The notes under the pieces were generated by a model that was not told the DNA's origin, did not search any database, and worked only from the letters and a program-made list of their open reading frames with translations. 64,000 nucleotides of DNA from Saccharomycopsis crataegensis (taxonomy: Eukaryota > Ascomycota > Saccharomycetes > Ascoideales > Saccharomycopsidaceae): contig NW_027043820.1 of assembly GCF_037102585.1 (NCBI RefSeq), positions 654,501 through 718,500 of the forward strand. The letters are read 5' to 3'. A program made the position numbers and the translations under genes. Below are positions 11,024-20,900 of this stretch, piece after piece; positions within the stretch are counted from its first letter, which is position 1, and each line of letters starts with the position of its first letter.

Positions 11024-12055
11024 ATGGCAACAAACAATAGCAATCATACCACCCCTAAGAACATCGTCACCGAGAATCCTGACTTCGGAATGGACCCAGT
11101 GACGATCCCTTCTTCGGTGGAAGCTCACAATATCTACGATTTATCAACCACCATTCTAAATAAACCACCGGGAGTACCACCCACTGCTATCACCAGCCGA
11201 TTATCAGCCCTCTTGATCCTTAACCAGCCAATAACCCTTCCATTTGAAGCTTTCTCAGAGTTGTTTCGCTCTGCATCGCTTATTGTTTGTGCTGATGGGG
11301 GAGCCAATCAGCTACACGACTATTGTCTAGCTAATGAACAAATTAACAGCTATGTTCCAAACTTTATTGTTGGAGACTTGGATTCGCTAAAAGATGATGT
11401 GGAGAAAACGTATCAGAAACTTGGGGTGCTTGTGAAAAAACAAGGATCACAATATGCTACTGATTTCCAAAAAGGATTGGCGATGGTGGACTTGTACTTC
11501 AAGTTGGGAAAAGAACTAGGCGAGGAGGGGTTTGGCAAGTTTATATTGGATGATGAGATAGGATTGGTCAATATCAACAAGACAGTTAGATCTACTGGTA
11601 ATCATCATCATGATATCATGGTCAATTGTCTTGGGGCTCTTGGAGGCCGGTTCGATCACACTATCCAACTGATGAACCAGTTACACAAATCATTTTCTGA
11701 GTCTCCTAATTTGCAGCTCTATTACATTGGGGACCAAGATATAGTATTTTATTTACCCCCGGGAGAGAATTATATCAAGGTGCCATGTCAAATGAAGGAA
11801 GAATGGGCCAAGGATTACAGCTCTAATGGGGGAAAATGGAAGGGAAACACCTGTGGGATTCTCCCGATATTCGAGAAAGTGATATTGACTACCAAGGGAC
11901 TTAAATGGGATGTTGAAGAATGGGAAAGCGGGATGGGAGGTAACATTAGCAGTAGTAATCGGTTGTTGAATGGTAGTGCATCAATTAATGATGGCGATGA
12001 TTGGGTTGTTTATGTCAAGAGTAATGGGGCTTTACTAATTAATATAGAGTGGTGA
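11024..12055 (+). CDS. THI80: Thiamine pyrophosphokinase
   Basis: A 343-residue cytosolic enzyme that transfers pyrophosphate from ATP to thiamine, making the cofactor thiamine pyrophosphate. Family motifs are clear: CADGGANQL, FIVGDLDSL, QYATDFQKG and LGALGGRFDH. The frame is open from a GTG at 11009, but the ATG at 11024 is the right start. The codon at 11669-11671 is CTG, just after GGRFDHTIQ. As I recall, S. cerevisiae and human enzymes carry Ser there, which supports CUG-Ser decoding. The protein has extra Asn/Ser-rich segments near residues 300-320. Confidence 0.94.
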   Translation: MATNNSNHTTPKNIVTENPDFGMDPVTIPSSVEAHNIYDLSTTILNKPPGVPPTAITSRLSALLILNQPITLPFEAFSELFRSASLIVCADGGANQLHDYCLANEQINSYVPNFIVGDLDSLKDDVEKTYQKLGVLVKKQGSQYATDFQKGLAMVDLYFKLGKELGEEGFGKFILDDEIGLVNINKTVRSTGNHHHDIMVNCLGALGGRFDHTIQLMNQLHKSFSESPNLQLYYIGDQDIVFYLPPGENYIKVPCQMKEEWAKDYSSNGGKWKGNTCGILPIFEKVILTTKGLKWDVEEWESGMGGNISSSNRLLNGSASINDGDDWVVYVKSNGALLINIEW

Positions 12056-12237
12056 TATGTATATTATGGTAACAATAATAATATAATATAAATTTAATGT
12101 TAATTTTTCGCTGATACTATAAGGTCGCTGGCGTGATCAGACTGTTACTTGTTGGATGCTTGGGATCATGTAAAGTATTTATTATGGGTTGATTAAATGT
12201 TTTTTTTTTTTTGGTTTCTCAGCGGATTTATCTGAGT

Positions 12238-12658
12238 CTACTTTTCATCATCATTCAAAGTAAGAATTGGAAAGTCATCAAAAGGTTCTTCAACCATAGT
12301 TGTTCCATCTTCCTCAATATACTCTTCCTCTGCCATGTATTCATAGTCATAGTCATTAGCACTGATTTCTTCCTCTGCCATACCATACTGTCATCATCAA
12401 AGCCATATTCCATGATAGGCTCCCCGTCATAGAGTTTTGCACTGTCATCCAATCATTGTACTCAAGTCAAAAGAGATCCAAGGTAGCTTTTTCGTTCAAT
12501 ATATGTCTAGTTGGGGGGGGGGGGACCCTTCGTTGGTTATATTCTGAATGCCATCTTTCAAAGCAGCTCTTGGACTTTGGCAAGGGTTTAGGTTGCATGC
12601 ATGTCTTCCAAAATGGTGGTTCGGCTTTAATTTTGTTTAAAATGGCACTGAATACCAT
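12238..12658 (-). pseudogene. Decayed host gene with acidic C-terminus, identity unknown
   Basis: Three protein-like open segments follow one another in different frames on the minus strand. The first (12658-12467) starts with ATG and is basic and Pro-rich (FERWHSEYNQRR, RVPPPPTRH). The second lies around 12452-12380 (SAKLYDGEPIMEYGFDDD). The third (12381-12238) is strongly acidic and ends FDDFPILTLNDDEK before TAG. Together they read like one protein of roughly 130-140 residues interrupted by one stop and two frame changes. A 12-base G run (12513-12524) sits inside. I do not recognise the family. Assembly errors in an intact gene are the main alternative, since there are no splice signals at the junctions. 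Confidence 0.5.
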
Positions 12659-13039
12659 AGGACAGATATTACATTACAATAGAACCATTTGGTTAGAACA
12701 GATTTCAATTCGCTTACAATTCTAGAAGTATGAAATTTCATAATAGAATACAGCACAAAAAGAATTTATCGAATAATAATAAGAAGATGACAAACTGAAG
12801 AATAATGGAGAAAAAAAAAAAAAAAGAAAAGAAACATACAATAACATAAGTCTATAAAAAAAAAAAAAAAGAGCAACAATAATTAATTGATTGAATAATG
12901 AAACCCTCTTAAAATCACCAGGGAGTTTGCTGATTACTTTACTTCCGGCAGGGGCACACAGCAGCGAATGTTTATTGTTGAGATTGTGGGTATCCAACAA
13001 TAAACATAATCTAAAAAGTGTGGTGTAATGAAATATAAT
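12659..13039. other. Intergenic region
   Basis: 381 bp with two A runs (12811-12825 and 12857-12870). Open frames here are created by poly-A/T and lack support. Confidence 0.5.
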
Positions 13040-14056
13040 CTAATGAAATAAAGAACTATATCCAATGTCCTCACCTGAGCAGGAGAAGTACTGTCTTAAA
13101 CTTATCATATCCATCAGAGGACACTCGAAGAACTCCATATCATTCTTTATTTCATAATCTTCTTCCTTGAGGCTGATAGTGGCAAAGGTTTGATTCCCTT
13201 TACTCTGGCTGTCCAGATGTTTGGCTTTGATTACTACTATATACTCCAGGGTCTCCCCACTTTGTGAATCTCGGAAACCAGCAACAAACATGAGCAATTC
13301 ATTCTGGTAGGAGATTAGCGGGAAATCGACAATACTGGAGACGCTACTGGATGTTACTTTGTGGTGAAAGTGGTTCATTGTATGATATATTTTACCGTTC
13401 TTTGGTAACTCTTGTGGCAAACTTTCCAATAACAGGAAGTCTTTCCACTCATTTTCAAAGCTCTCTTCAGACCATTCTAAGCTATGGTACATTGATTCCT
13501 CATTTCTTTTGAGAGTCAACATACCAAAGTCATTGGCTATGCTTTTGACTCCATAACGAGACTTCTTGTCAAGCTTTTTACTAATGGCATTATCCATCTC
13601 AAGCCCGTTGGTGCAAAATTGGGATAACGGTCCGTGGATTTTGAACATCTCCCACAAATGATCATCCAAATAGTGAGCAGGGAGACTCCACGGAGATTTC
13701 AGAAGTCCTTGAGCTTCATCAAGCACTTTCATTCTAGCAACAAAATTCTGGATTTTATTATTCAATCCATCATAGTTTCCTGTTGGATCTTTCCAGCTAA
13801 AAAAAGCAGCCTCACATAAAAGTATGAATGATTCAATGGCACCTTGGAACGTTATTATGTCTGGTGGTAAACTATGCCCAATATTAGCACAGCGCTTGAA
13901 GATTGGAAGAATGAAACTTATTTTGTTCTTCAATTCAGTGGTGCTGAAGGATTTATCCAATCTTGATATGCTGGCCCAACTTTTTTTGTTATTATAACTT
14001 GGAGAATTGAACTTGATTTCACCTTCCCATGAGATATCTTTCACTTTCATCATCAT
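13040..14056 (-). CDS. Hypothetical protein, 338 residues, family not recognised
   Basis: An intact ATG-started frame (three ATG codons in a row at 14056-14048) with ordinary yeast-like codon use. The protein is soluble, with no signal peptide or membrane span. It has hydrophobic helical stretches (PDIITFQGAIESFILLCEAAFF) cut here to PDIITFQGAIESF, a Trp-containing region (SLEWSEESFENEWKDF) and a C-terminal half rich in beta-like segments (LEYIVVIKAKHL). I recognise no motif. It could be a fast-evolving or lineage-specific protein. Alternating helical N-half and strand-rich C-half argue against noise. Confidence 0.65.
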   Translation of the reverse strand: MMMKVKDISWEGEIKFNSPSYNNKKSWASISRLDKSFSTTELKNKISFILPIFKRCANIGHSLPPDIITFQGAIESFILLCEAAFFSWKDPTGNYDGLNNKIQNFVARMKVLDEAQGLLKSPWSLPAHYLDDHLWEMFKIHGPLSQFCTNGLEMDNAISKKLDKKSRYGVKSIANDFGMLTLKRNEESMYHSLEWSEESFENEWKDFLLLESLPQELPKNGKIYHTMNHFHHKVTSSSVSSIVDFPLISYQNELLMFVAGFRDSQSGETLEYIVVIKAKHLDSQSKGNQTFATISLKEEDYEIKNDMEFFECPLMDMISLRQYFSCSGEDIGYSSLFH

Positions 14057-14659
14057 CTTCTACAAGATTCCGCGAGATTCCAGAAGACCCCAGAACAATA
14101 CAGTAATAATGCTACGATTTCTAGACGACTCAATACCACTGCAATTATATCATTCATTATCTTACCGATTAATATAACCATCTCATTCCTAAGTGATTAA
14201 GATGAGATCACACTTATATTACATCTAGCATATATGTTCAAAACTAAACTTGACGCATGATTGTACCGTGTATTACTAACCGTAAAAAAAGAAGAGATAA
14301 GAATGGGGTCAAAGTAGAAGTAAATAAAGACATACTAAATACAGCAAAATTATTTATGCCCAATATATGCCAGCATATCTGCAAAGACTTACAGCAAGCT
14401 TCGTTACTAATAATAATGTAATTTTCTTTTTTTTTTATTTAATAATAACTAGTATGTGACTGAAGCCTCTTCATGAATAATGGAAAAAAGAACCAACCAA
14501 CCATCTTACCTGCTACCAAGGAATACCTAACTGTGCGTATGTACATCCCTAGAGTTCTTTTACTATACTGTTATAGTTTAATGAGGCTTGGTTGACTGTT
14601 CAGAACTCACATTGACAAACGGTATATATGAGGGGAGGGGAAAAAAAAATAAAAAAATA
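14057..14659. other. Intergenic region upstream of the hypothetical gene
   Basis: 603 bp between two minus-strand genes, the 3' end of VPH1 and the 5' end of the hypothetical gene. It is AT-rich with no coding or RNA signal that I can support. Confidence 0.5.
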
Positions 14660-17161
14660 TCAAAGTTCTGAAGATAAGGCGGTCTTAAAACTGAATGGCT
14701 GGTATGCATAACCTTCACCTTCGAAGAATTTACTCATACTTTCAACCCAATGTAAACGTAAAGAGTGCAACATTGCTGACGTACCTTCCATAGCCACGAG
14801 GACAGCACACGTTAAAACAAACCACATTGTGAACAAGATAACTGTCATTACAACTCCAAAGATACCAGTCATTCCAAATGAGTTCGCAAGGGTCATACTC
14901 CACAAAACTTGGGATAATTGGGCGTGGGCAAGAGAAAGAGCCCAAAGACGAAGATAAGATGCAGTGTGCGACACACAATTGAGACAGAATTCAATAGTGT
15001 GAATAACTTGGTGAATCATGATATCTCCAAATTCTTCGGAATGACCACCTGCTTCTTCATCATCGTCGTCATTTTCAATGTGGACGGCATGTCCGTTTTC
15101 TACGACATCAGTGGTGAGCGCCTCATAAGCAGCTTTCTTGTCAATTTGACGTTTCAAATACAATGGCTTGAGGAAAAGCAAACATGGGACACAAATCAAT
15201 GCAATGATCAAAAAGAAAACTTGAAGTGGAGCCTGTCCACTGTAGAGTTCCTCGTCAACTGTACCTGGTGACAAAAACATAGAGATCAAGGTATTTAGTA
15301 AACTTGGAGCCGGTTTTTCAATGGCAATCCAATCGACACACCACTTGTAGATAATAAGCACGGATAAATAACCAAAGATAGAATTCATGAAAAGGAAACC
15401 TGGGATAAAGTTACCGAAAATATCAATGATCAGATCAAAGTGAACGAAGTTGACAAGGGAGAACATATAAGAATACAACATGTGGAGGTAACCCATCACA
15501 ATTGATAATTTCATCTTATATGAGTTGAGGAATAACAAACCATTTTCAGTGCCGTGCCAGATTGGATCAATACCAATTGGATAAACCCCTATTTGCCTAG
15601 CCTCAATTAGGTCGCCCTTCTTGAAATTCTCAGGCCATTTCCAGCCAGACTTGAACCACGTCATGGAAAGGGAGAAAATATCATTGTAAAGGAAACCAGT
15701 GTATAAGGAGCAGACGCCCATAAGCAACACAATGTAACGGCCAGAATAGGCCATGTCAAGAATATCCCCACGTTTCATTTCTGACAATGACTTCTGGTTA
15801 AGCACAATAGCAAGTCCAATGAGGGTTAAAATGAACCCGTGGCCCAAATCACCAAACATAATCGCAAACATAAATGGGAAAGTCACAATAGTAGGCAAAC
15901 CTGGATTCACTTCGCGATAGGTTGGAACACCATAGGCATCACAAATTGCCTGGAATCCTGAAGTGAATTGATTGAGACGGTGATAAGTTGGTGGTTGCTT
16001 GGTAGTTGAAAGAATATTGATAATAGTGGTAATTTCAGAGTCGCCTTCCGCAGACCGAGAAGCTGCACCTGAGGATCCCAAAGAGCTAGTGCTATCATCT
16101 TCATCTTCATAATCTTGGTAAGCACCATTGGATGAAGGTGAATTAACTTGGAACAAATGATGGCGCAATGCTGGTAGATCCGCAGTTGGGGCCCAACCTT
16201 CAGCCACGAGGATTTTACGGCTTCTGTCATAATTGAATAAGTTGAGGGATTGATAAATACTTTTTTCCTTCATAATAATTGTATTCCACGACAATAATTC
16301 TTGACTGAGGGCTGTAAGCTCAGCTTGAAGTGTAAGATTTGTCGTGTCAAGGACAGCATCAATATCAGCAAGTTGGGAGTTGATGGAAACCATGGCCTCA
16401 GATCTAGCAGGCTCCGCGTATTCAAGGTCATACAAGTCGGCATCGAGTGATTCAGCAATCTTTCTAATTTTATTTAAAAGAATTGCACCATGAGAGAGCA
16501 CAATGAAAGTTGACTTGCGGACTGAGGTTTTGGATTCTGGCTCATAAATAGGCTCAATAATTTCGTGAGTTTTGAAAAGCAAATTCCCACGAAGGGTACG
16601 CCACAAAATACGTTCGAGAATGACGATTTTCTCTTGGGGAATAATCCCAGCAACAAATTCAACATTTAACTGGTCACCGGAATTAGAATCGTCAGCAAAA
16701 AATTCTTCAGCAGTGGCCAACATGTAACGTTGTTGGACAAGAGTCTTCTTCCTGAGTTCCAAAGTTTTCAAACTTTCAATGAGTTGGGTTATTCTTTGTT
16801 CAAGAATTTTGGCATTTTCCACATAGTCATCGACGTCAGAAGTTTTTGGAATATTATCCATACCAGTGTTTCTGAATGGGTTTTCTATCAATGGGATATC
16901 ATAATCGTCTAATTGGGTTCTGAAGAAACGGTACTGACGCTCTATTTCGTCTAATCTTCTAATTTCCTTCACAAATGAACGTTGGAAAGAGTTGACTTTC
17001 TTGTTAAGGTCTCTAAACTGAACAAGTCCAAGGGAGCCAAGAGTGTACATGGTTTCACGAGCTGTCTCAAGAGGTATGAACAACTGGATAAGCGACATTT
17101 CCGCAGAACGAAAAATGGCCTCCTCCTCCTGTCCACCAAGAGCTATTTGAGTAGACTCCAT
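14660..17161 (-). CDS. VPH1: V-ATPase V0 subunit a
   Basis: The large membrane subunit of the vacuolar proton ATPase, with a cytosolic N-terminal half and about eight C-terminal membrane spans. The N-terminus EEAIFRSAEMSLIQLFIP and GLVQFRDLNKKVNSFQR are diagnostic. The C-terminal half has VPTYREVNPGLPTIVTFPF, IFGNFIPGFLF and the proton-path region TASYLRLWALSLAHAQLS with the essential Arg. The start at 17161 (MESTQ, 833 residues) matches the family's usual N-terminus. An in-frame ATG at 17230 would add 23 residues. VPH1 and STV1 are not separable by eye, and most non-Saccharomyces yeasts have one gene. Only one in-frame CTG was found (15431-15433), at a position I recall as Ser in S. cerevisiae. 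Confidence 0.95.
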   Translation of the reverse strand: MESTQIALGGQEEEAIFRSAEMSLIQLFIPLETARETMYTLGSLGLVQFRDLNKKVNSFQRSFVKEIRRLDEIERQYRFFRTQLDDYDIPLIENPFRNTGMDNIPKTSDVDDYVENAKILEQRITQLIESLKTLELRKKTLVQQRYMLATAEEFFADDSNSGDQLNVEFVAGIIPQEKIVILERILWRTLRGNLLFKTHEIIEPIYEPESKTSVRKSTFIVLSHGAILLNKIRKIAESLDADLYDLEYAEPARSEAMVSINSQLADIDAVLDTTNLTLQAELTALSQELLSWNTIIMKEKSIYQSLNLFNYDRSRKILVAEGWAPTADLPALRHHLFQVNSPSSNGAYQDYEDEDDSTSSLGSSGAASRSAEGDSEITTIINILSTTKQPPTYHRLNQFTSGFQAICDAYGVPTYREVNPGLPTIVTFPFMFAIMFGDLGHGFILTLIGLAIVLNQKSLSEMKRGDILDMAYSGRYIVLLMGVCSLYTGFLYNDIFSLSMTWFKSGWKWPENFKKGDLIEARQIGVYPIGIDPIWHGTENGLLFLNSYKMKLSIVMGYLHMLYSYMFSLVNFVHFDLIIDIFGNFIPGFLFMNSIFGYLSVLIIYKWCVDWIAIEKPAPSLLNTLISMFLSPGTVDEELYSGQAPLQVFFLIIALICVPCLLFLKPLYLKRQIDKKAAYEALTTDVVENGHAVHIENDDDDEEAGGHSEEFGDIMIHQVIHTIEFCLNCVSHTASYLRLWALSLAHAQLSQVLWSMTLANSFGMTGIFGVVMTVILFTMWFVLTCAVLVAMEGTSAMLHSLRLHWVESMSKFFEGEGYAYQPFSFKTALSSEL

Positions 17162-17292
17162 AGCTGATAGCGGTTGTGTTGATGTGCGAAAGAAACCACT
17201 TAGATTATATCTAGAGATAAGACACTTCATAACAAACAACCAGCGGTGCCAGCAATAAAAAAAAAAAAAATTAGGGAAAATGATATTACCGG

Positions 17293-17300
17293 TTACCCGG
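17293..17300. promoter_or_regulatory. Reb1-like site TTACCCGG
   Basis: The core TTACCCGG matches the Reb1 general regulatory factor site, embedded in ACCGGTTACCCGGT. It lies 130 bp upstream of the VPH1 start chosen here, a usual distance for Reb1. Confidence 0.45.
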
Positions 17301-18440
17301 TGATTTCATATCTGGGTTTATTCCGGAAATGAACTAACAAGGTAAGGAAACCGTGGGTTGCCTTCAATATATAATCGAGTGAATAGAGGATTGCTTTTCA
17401 TCATTCCTTGACCCAGATGGAGCGGCAAGATTATTAAAAGGTCTATTGCCTTACAATAAAATACTGACAAGTGCTCTGCGCTGTGTTGTTCACCCAATGC
17501 GCGGCAATTGTTTTCAAATGTCGTAAGGTCTGGCCTCAACATCAGGGAAAGACCGTTTGTATATAACAAGTGAATTTCAAATACATGAAGTATAGAATAT
17601 TGGCAGAATATATCACCAAAAAATTATAGTAAGAATAGTGCCCAAAGGGGCTTGGGTGTAAACGCACCATGATACGCTTCACGCATTGATAGTGGTGTGT
17701 TACTGTTATTTGTATTATTGTCTAGATAGATTCTTATGATACAGAGATACATTGAAAAGTTTATTAGAATCGTAGAGATCATCAGCCAAAGTGTTGACCA
17801 ATCAGCCATTTAATAAACAGATATAACTCTACTTACTGTCTATCAAAAGACCTTGGATAGTCTGCAAACAGAGAGCATTGATAATTATTGAGCAATTCCT
17901 TACTGTCCGAGGAACGAGAAGATAACCTTAATCTTTGAGTAGATACCCAATTTTTTTTGTTTTTTTTTTTTTCAACAATATCATACTTAGCTAGTGACAT
18001 TGGTCAGGCAGGTGAGGTCTCTCGTGCTTCTTGTCAAGTCGCGTCGTCAGCACTTGTTGTTGGCGTTCTGTAATAAAGATTGATCGGCTACGCATAAATA
18101 CTGTATAAAGGGTATTGAGTGGCCACATGTCAACAGTTTACAAACAATATACAAAATGGCCATTCGATAATCATAAAGTCCGGTGTTTCCTCGTCGCCAC
18201 ACATGTCTGGACATCGGAGCCAACATGGATGGATGGCATAATAAATAAAACACAAAAAATACATCCGGGTGGCAAAGGCAAAAAGGCAAAAAACGTGACC
18301 CCAAATTGGAATCCTCCAGAAATTTTTTCTTTTCTTCTATTTAATTGGAATAACTCCTTGTTGTTTGTTGATCACCAAATAGGAAGATCCACCAAGTGAT
18401 AACCAAATAACAATAACAACAACAATAATAATAATAGAAA
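17301..18440. other. Divergent intergenic region VPH1/MIX17
   Basis: Holds one ATG-started 61-codon frame on the minus strand (17809-17624) with a possible N-terminal membrane span (STLWLMISTILINFSMYL). It could be a micro-protein, but I cannot match it to a known small yeast protein and it may be chance. The rest is AT-rich upstream sequence of the two genes. Confidence 0.35.
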
Positions 18441-18902
18441 ATGCCTAGATCATCCGGTAGAAGACCAGCCGTTGCTGCCAGACCAGCCGCTAAATCCCCA
18501 TCCACTACATCTTCCAGACAAGCTTCCACTGCTGCTTATCCTCAACAACACGCCCAGCAAGCTCCTCCTCCAGCCGCCACCGCCGCTCCAGCTCAAACCC
18601 AACAACAACCAGGTATGTTTGCCCAAATGGCCACTACTGCTGCTGGTGTTGCCGTCGGTTCCGCCGTTGGTCACACCATTGGTGCTGGGATCACCTCAAT
18701 GTTTGGTGGCTCCTCTTCTTCTGCTCCTGCCCCAGTTGATCAAGCCCAAGCTGCCCCAGCTCAACAAGAACAAGCTAAGGCTTGTGACATGGACGCCAGA
18801 AACTTCACTAGATGTTTGGACGACAACAGCGGTAACATGCAAATCTGTGACTGGTACTTGCAACAATTGAAGTCTTGTCAAGAAGCTGCTCGTCAATACT
18901 AA
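18441..18902 (+). CDS. MIX17: Twin CX9C mitochondrial intermembrane-space protein, CHCHD2/10 homologue
   Basis: A 153-residue protein with an Ala/Pro/Gln-rich basic N-terminus, a central hydrophobic Gly/Ala-rich segment (TTAAGVAVGSAVGHTIGAGI) and a C-terminal CHCH domain. The four cysteines form CX9C (CDMDARNFTRC) and a second CX9C (CDWYLQQLKSC). These proteins are oxidised by Mia40 in the intermembrane space. Mix17 links to respiration and MICOS-related functions, and human CHCHD2 and CHCHD10 are disease genes. Length matches S. cerevisiae Mix17 (156). Codon use is strongly biased to preferred codons, which suggests high expression. Confidence 0.93.
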   Translation: MPRSSGRRPAVAARPAAKSPSTTSSRQASTAAYPQQHAQQAPPPAATAAPAQTQQQPGMFAQMATTAAGVAVGSAVGHTIGAGITSMFGGSSSSAPAPVDQAQAAPAQQEQAKACDMDARNFTRCLDDNSGNMQICDWYLQQLKSCQEAARQY

Positions 18903-19478
18903 ACCATGATATAACTAATTTGAACATATTCCAATTGCAAAAAGAATGAAAAAATCTAAAACAATTAAAAAAAGACGAATGAAAAAAACAAAAAATTCAA
19001 AAAGTCGTGTATGAATAATCGATATATTTTTGGTCTTGTACATAAGTTTAATCATGAATGAGAAAGTTAATGATAAAGTTACATATTTTGAAAGCTTCGT
19101 AAGTGAATTGGCGATGCTGAGCTACGGTGTAAATAGTATCAATATATACCATATTGATATATAATACTAATAATATACAAGAGATGTTCCCATCCAATGG
19201 AATTAATTATAACCGCACCGCAGTGAATTTTTTACCGAAGAACAAAAATTTGGAGAATCAACAATAACTCACACCTTTTTACTCTCAACCTGGATGATAA
19301 CTTCCTCTGTATCACTCTTTTTTTTTTAAGTTCTTCAGACTAATCTTTTGGGCATCCACTCCCATCTAAACTCATTTTTGTCATTCCCTTCAGTTCACTT
19401 TTTTTAATTATTCTTCTTTTTTTTTTTTTTTTTCACATAAAATTCTAGAAGAAACAGAAATCCAGCTTCATATATATA
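18903..19478. other. Intergenic region upstream of PET8
   Basis: 576 bp with A-rich sequence after MIX17 and long T runs (19319-19328, 19418-19433) close to PET8. No coding signal. Confidence 0.5.
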
Positions 19479-20385
19479 ATGGATCCATATCTTGTCTCAT
19501 TAATAGTACGTTGCTCTACGATAACTTTCCAATATTCACTTCATCATCTTACTAATCTTTCTACTCTAGAGTGGTGGTTGTGCTGGTACTGCCACAGATT
19601 TGGCATTCTTCCCAATAGACACCATAAAAACTCGTCTTCAGGCGAAAGGTGGTTTCTTCACCAACGGGGGATGGAAAGGGATTTATCGAGGTCTTGGAAG
19701 TGCCATTGTCGCCTCAGCACCATCAGCGTCGTTATTTTTCATCACTTATGACGGGCTCAAACGTAACTTGAATCCAATAATCTCTGAACATACCAACGGT
19801 AATGAGGGTCTTGCCAACATTTTGACCCATCTGATTGCTGCGTCTGCTGGGGAAGTTGCTGCTTGTTCCGTCCGTGTACCAGCAGAAGTCATTAAACAGC
19901 GCACCCAGGCATCACATTTCTCATCATCCTGGCACTCGCTAAAACATATTATCACCAACCAATCGGGTGAAGGGGTCTTCAAAGGTTTGTACCGTGGCTG
20001 GGGGGTTACAATCTTCAGAGAAATCCCATTCACAGTGATCCAATTCCCGCTATATGAGTACATGAAGCTTCGCTGGGCAAGAAGCGAGAATAAGCAAAGG
20101 TTGAGCTCATGGCAGAGCTCGATTTGTGGGTCGATTGCCGGTGGGTTTGCTGCGGCGGTCACCACCCCATTGGATGTCATCAAGACAAGAATTATGTTAC
20201 ACGAATCTAAAGTTAGTGTGATGGAAATCACCAAGAGCGTCATCCAAGATGATGGGATCAAAGGTTTCTTTAGAGGCATTGGTCCTAGAACCATGTGGAT
20301 TAGTGCAGGAGGAGCGATTTTCTTGGGAGTTTACGAGCTTGTGAGCGGGAATTTGAATGGCCAATCTGCAAATAAATTGGAGTGA
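19479..20385 (+). CDS. PET8: Mitochondrial S-adenosylmethionine carrier, with one intron
   Basis: Exons are 19479-19505 and 19570-20385, giving 280 residues. The intron of 64 nt has donor GTACGT, branch-like TACTAAT (19550-19556) and acceptor CTAG. It splits the frame in phase 0 between MDPYLVSLI and SGGCAGTATDLAFFP. Without splicing the first mitochondrial carrier repeat lacks its N-terminus. Carrier signatures PIDTIKTRLQ, VPAEVIKQRTQ and PLDVIKTRIM mark the three repeats. SAM-carrier features include GGFFTNGGWKGIYRGLGSA and RGIGPRTMWISAGGAIFLG. The protein imports SAM into mitochondria for lipoate, biotin and RNA methylation. Confidence 0.94.
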
Positions 20386-20860
20386 TATATACCTCTTAGA
20401 TTATTAGTTAAATTGCAAATATTGATAGAATGACTATTTCCTATTTAATGAATTGTAAAAGTTTTTTGTTTTTTTTTCTTGTTTTTGAAGACAACATATT
20501 TTTTTTTCTAATAAATATGACTGGAAAGAGTTTTTCCAACGTATACCAAGATGATGTGTGCCCAGTGAAATCACCGTAGTGCCAAATGTTATGGGATGAT
20601 AACATCGAGAATGTCCATTGCAACGTTGCCTGTCAGCAGATACCCTAGCCACTCACACCACAGGTATTTCGGCAATATGTATGTATGTATGTAAAGCTGT
20701 CGCCATATATAAAGAGATGTTGATCCGAGAACGGTGTAATTGATAAGCGATTGGTAATCGGGGTATGTGCCTAATCGCACCTCACCTCACGGAAGAACGC
20801 ATGGCAATTTCCCGGTGACCAACACTTCTCGTTCACTTGATTATCTCTAGAGATCCCACG
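20386..20860. other. Intergenic region
   Basis: About 475 bp between PET8 and the HER2 upstream ORF. Contains a short ATGT tandem (about 20678-20692). No gene-like frame with support. Confidence 0.5.
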
Positions 20861-20899
20861 ATGTTATCTCTTGTGTTATCTTTCTTTCTTTGTTTTTAA
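20861..20899 (+). promoter_or_regulatory. Upstream ORF of HER2 (13 codons including stop)
   Basis: An ATG-started frame (MLSLVLSFFLCF) ends with TAA at 20897-20899. One base then separates it from the HER2 ATG at 20901. Ribosomes that start here would end two bases before the main start, which could lower HER2 translation or couple it through reinitiation. It matters only if transcription starts upstream of 20861, which the sequence does not show. Confidence 0.35.
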
Positions 20900-20900
20900 G

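Noticed and set aside
17162-17239. N-terminal extension of VPH1 that looks like a presequence
   Set aside because: The V-ATPase a subunit has no presequence, and the conserved N-terminus begins just after 17161.
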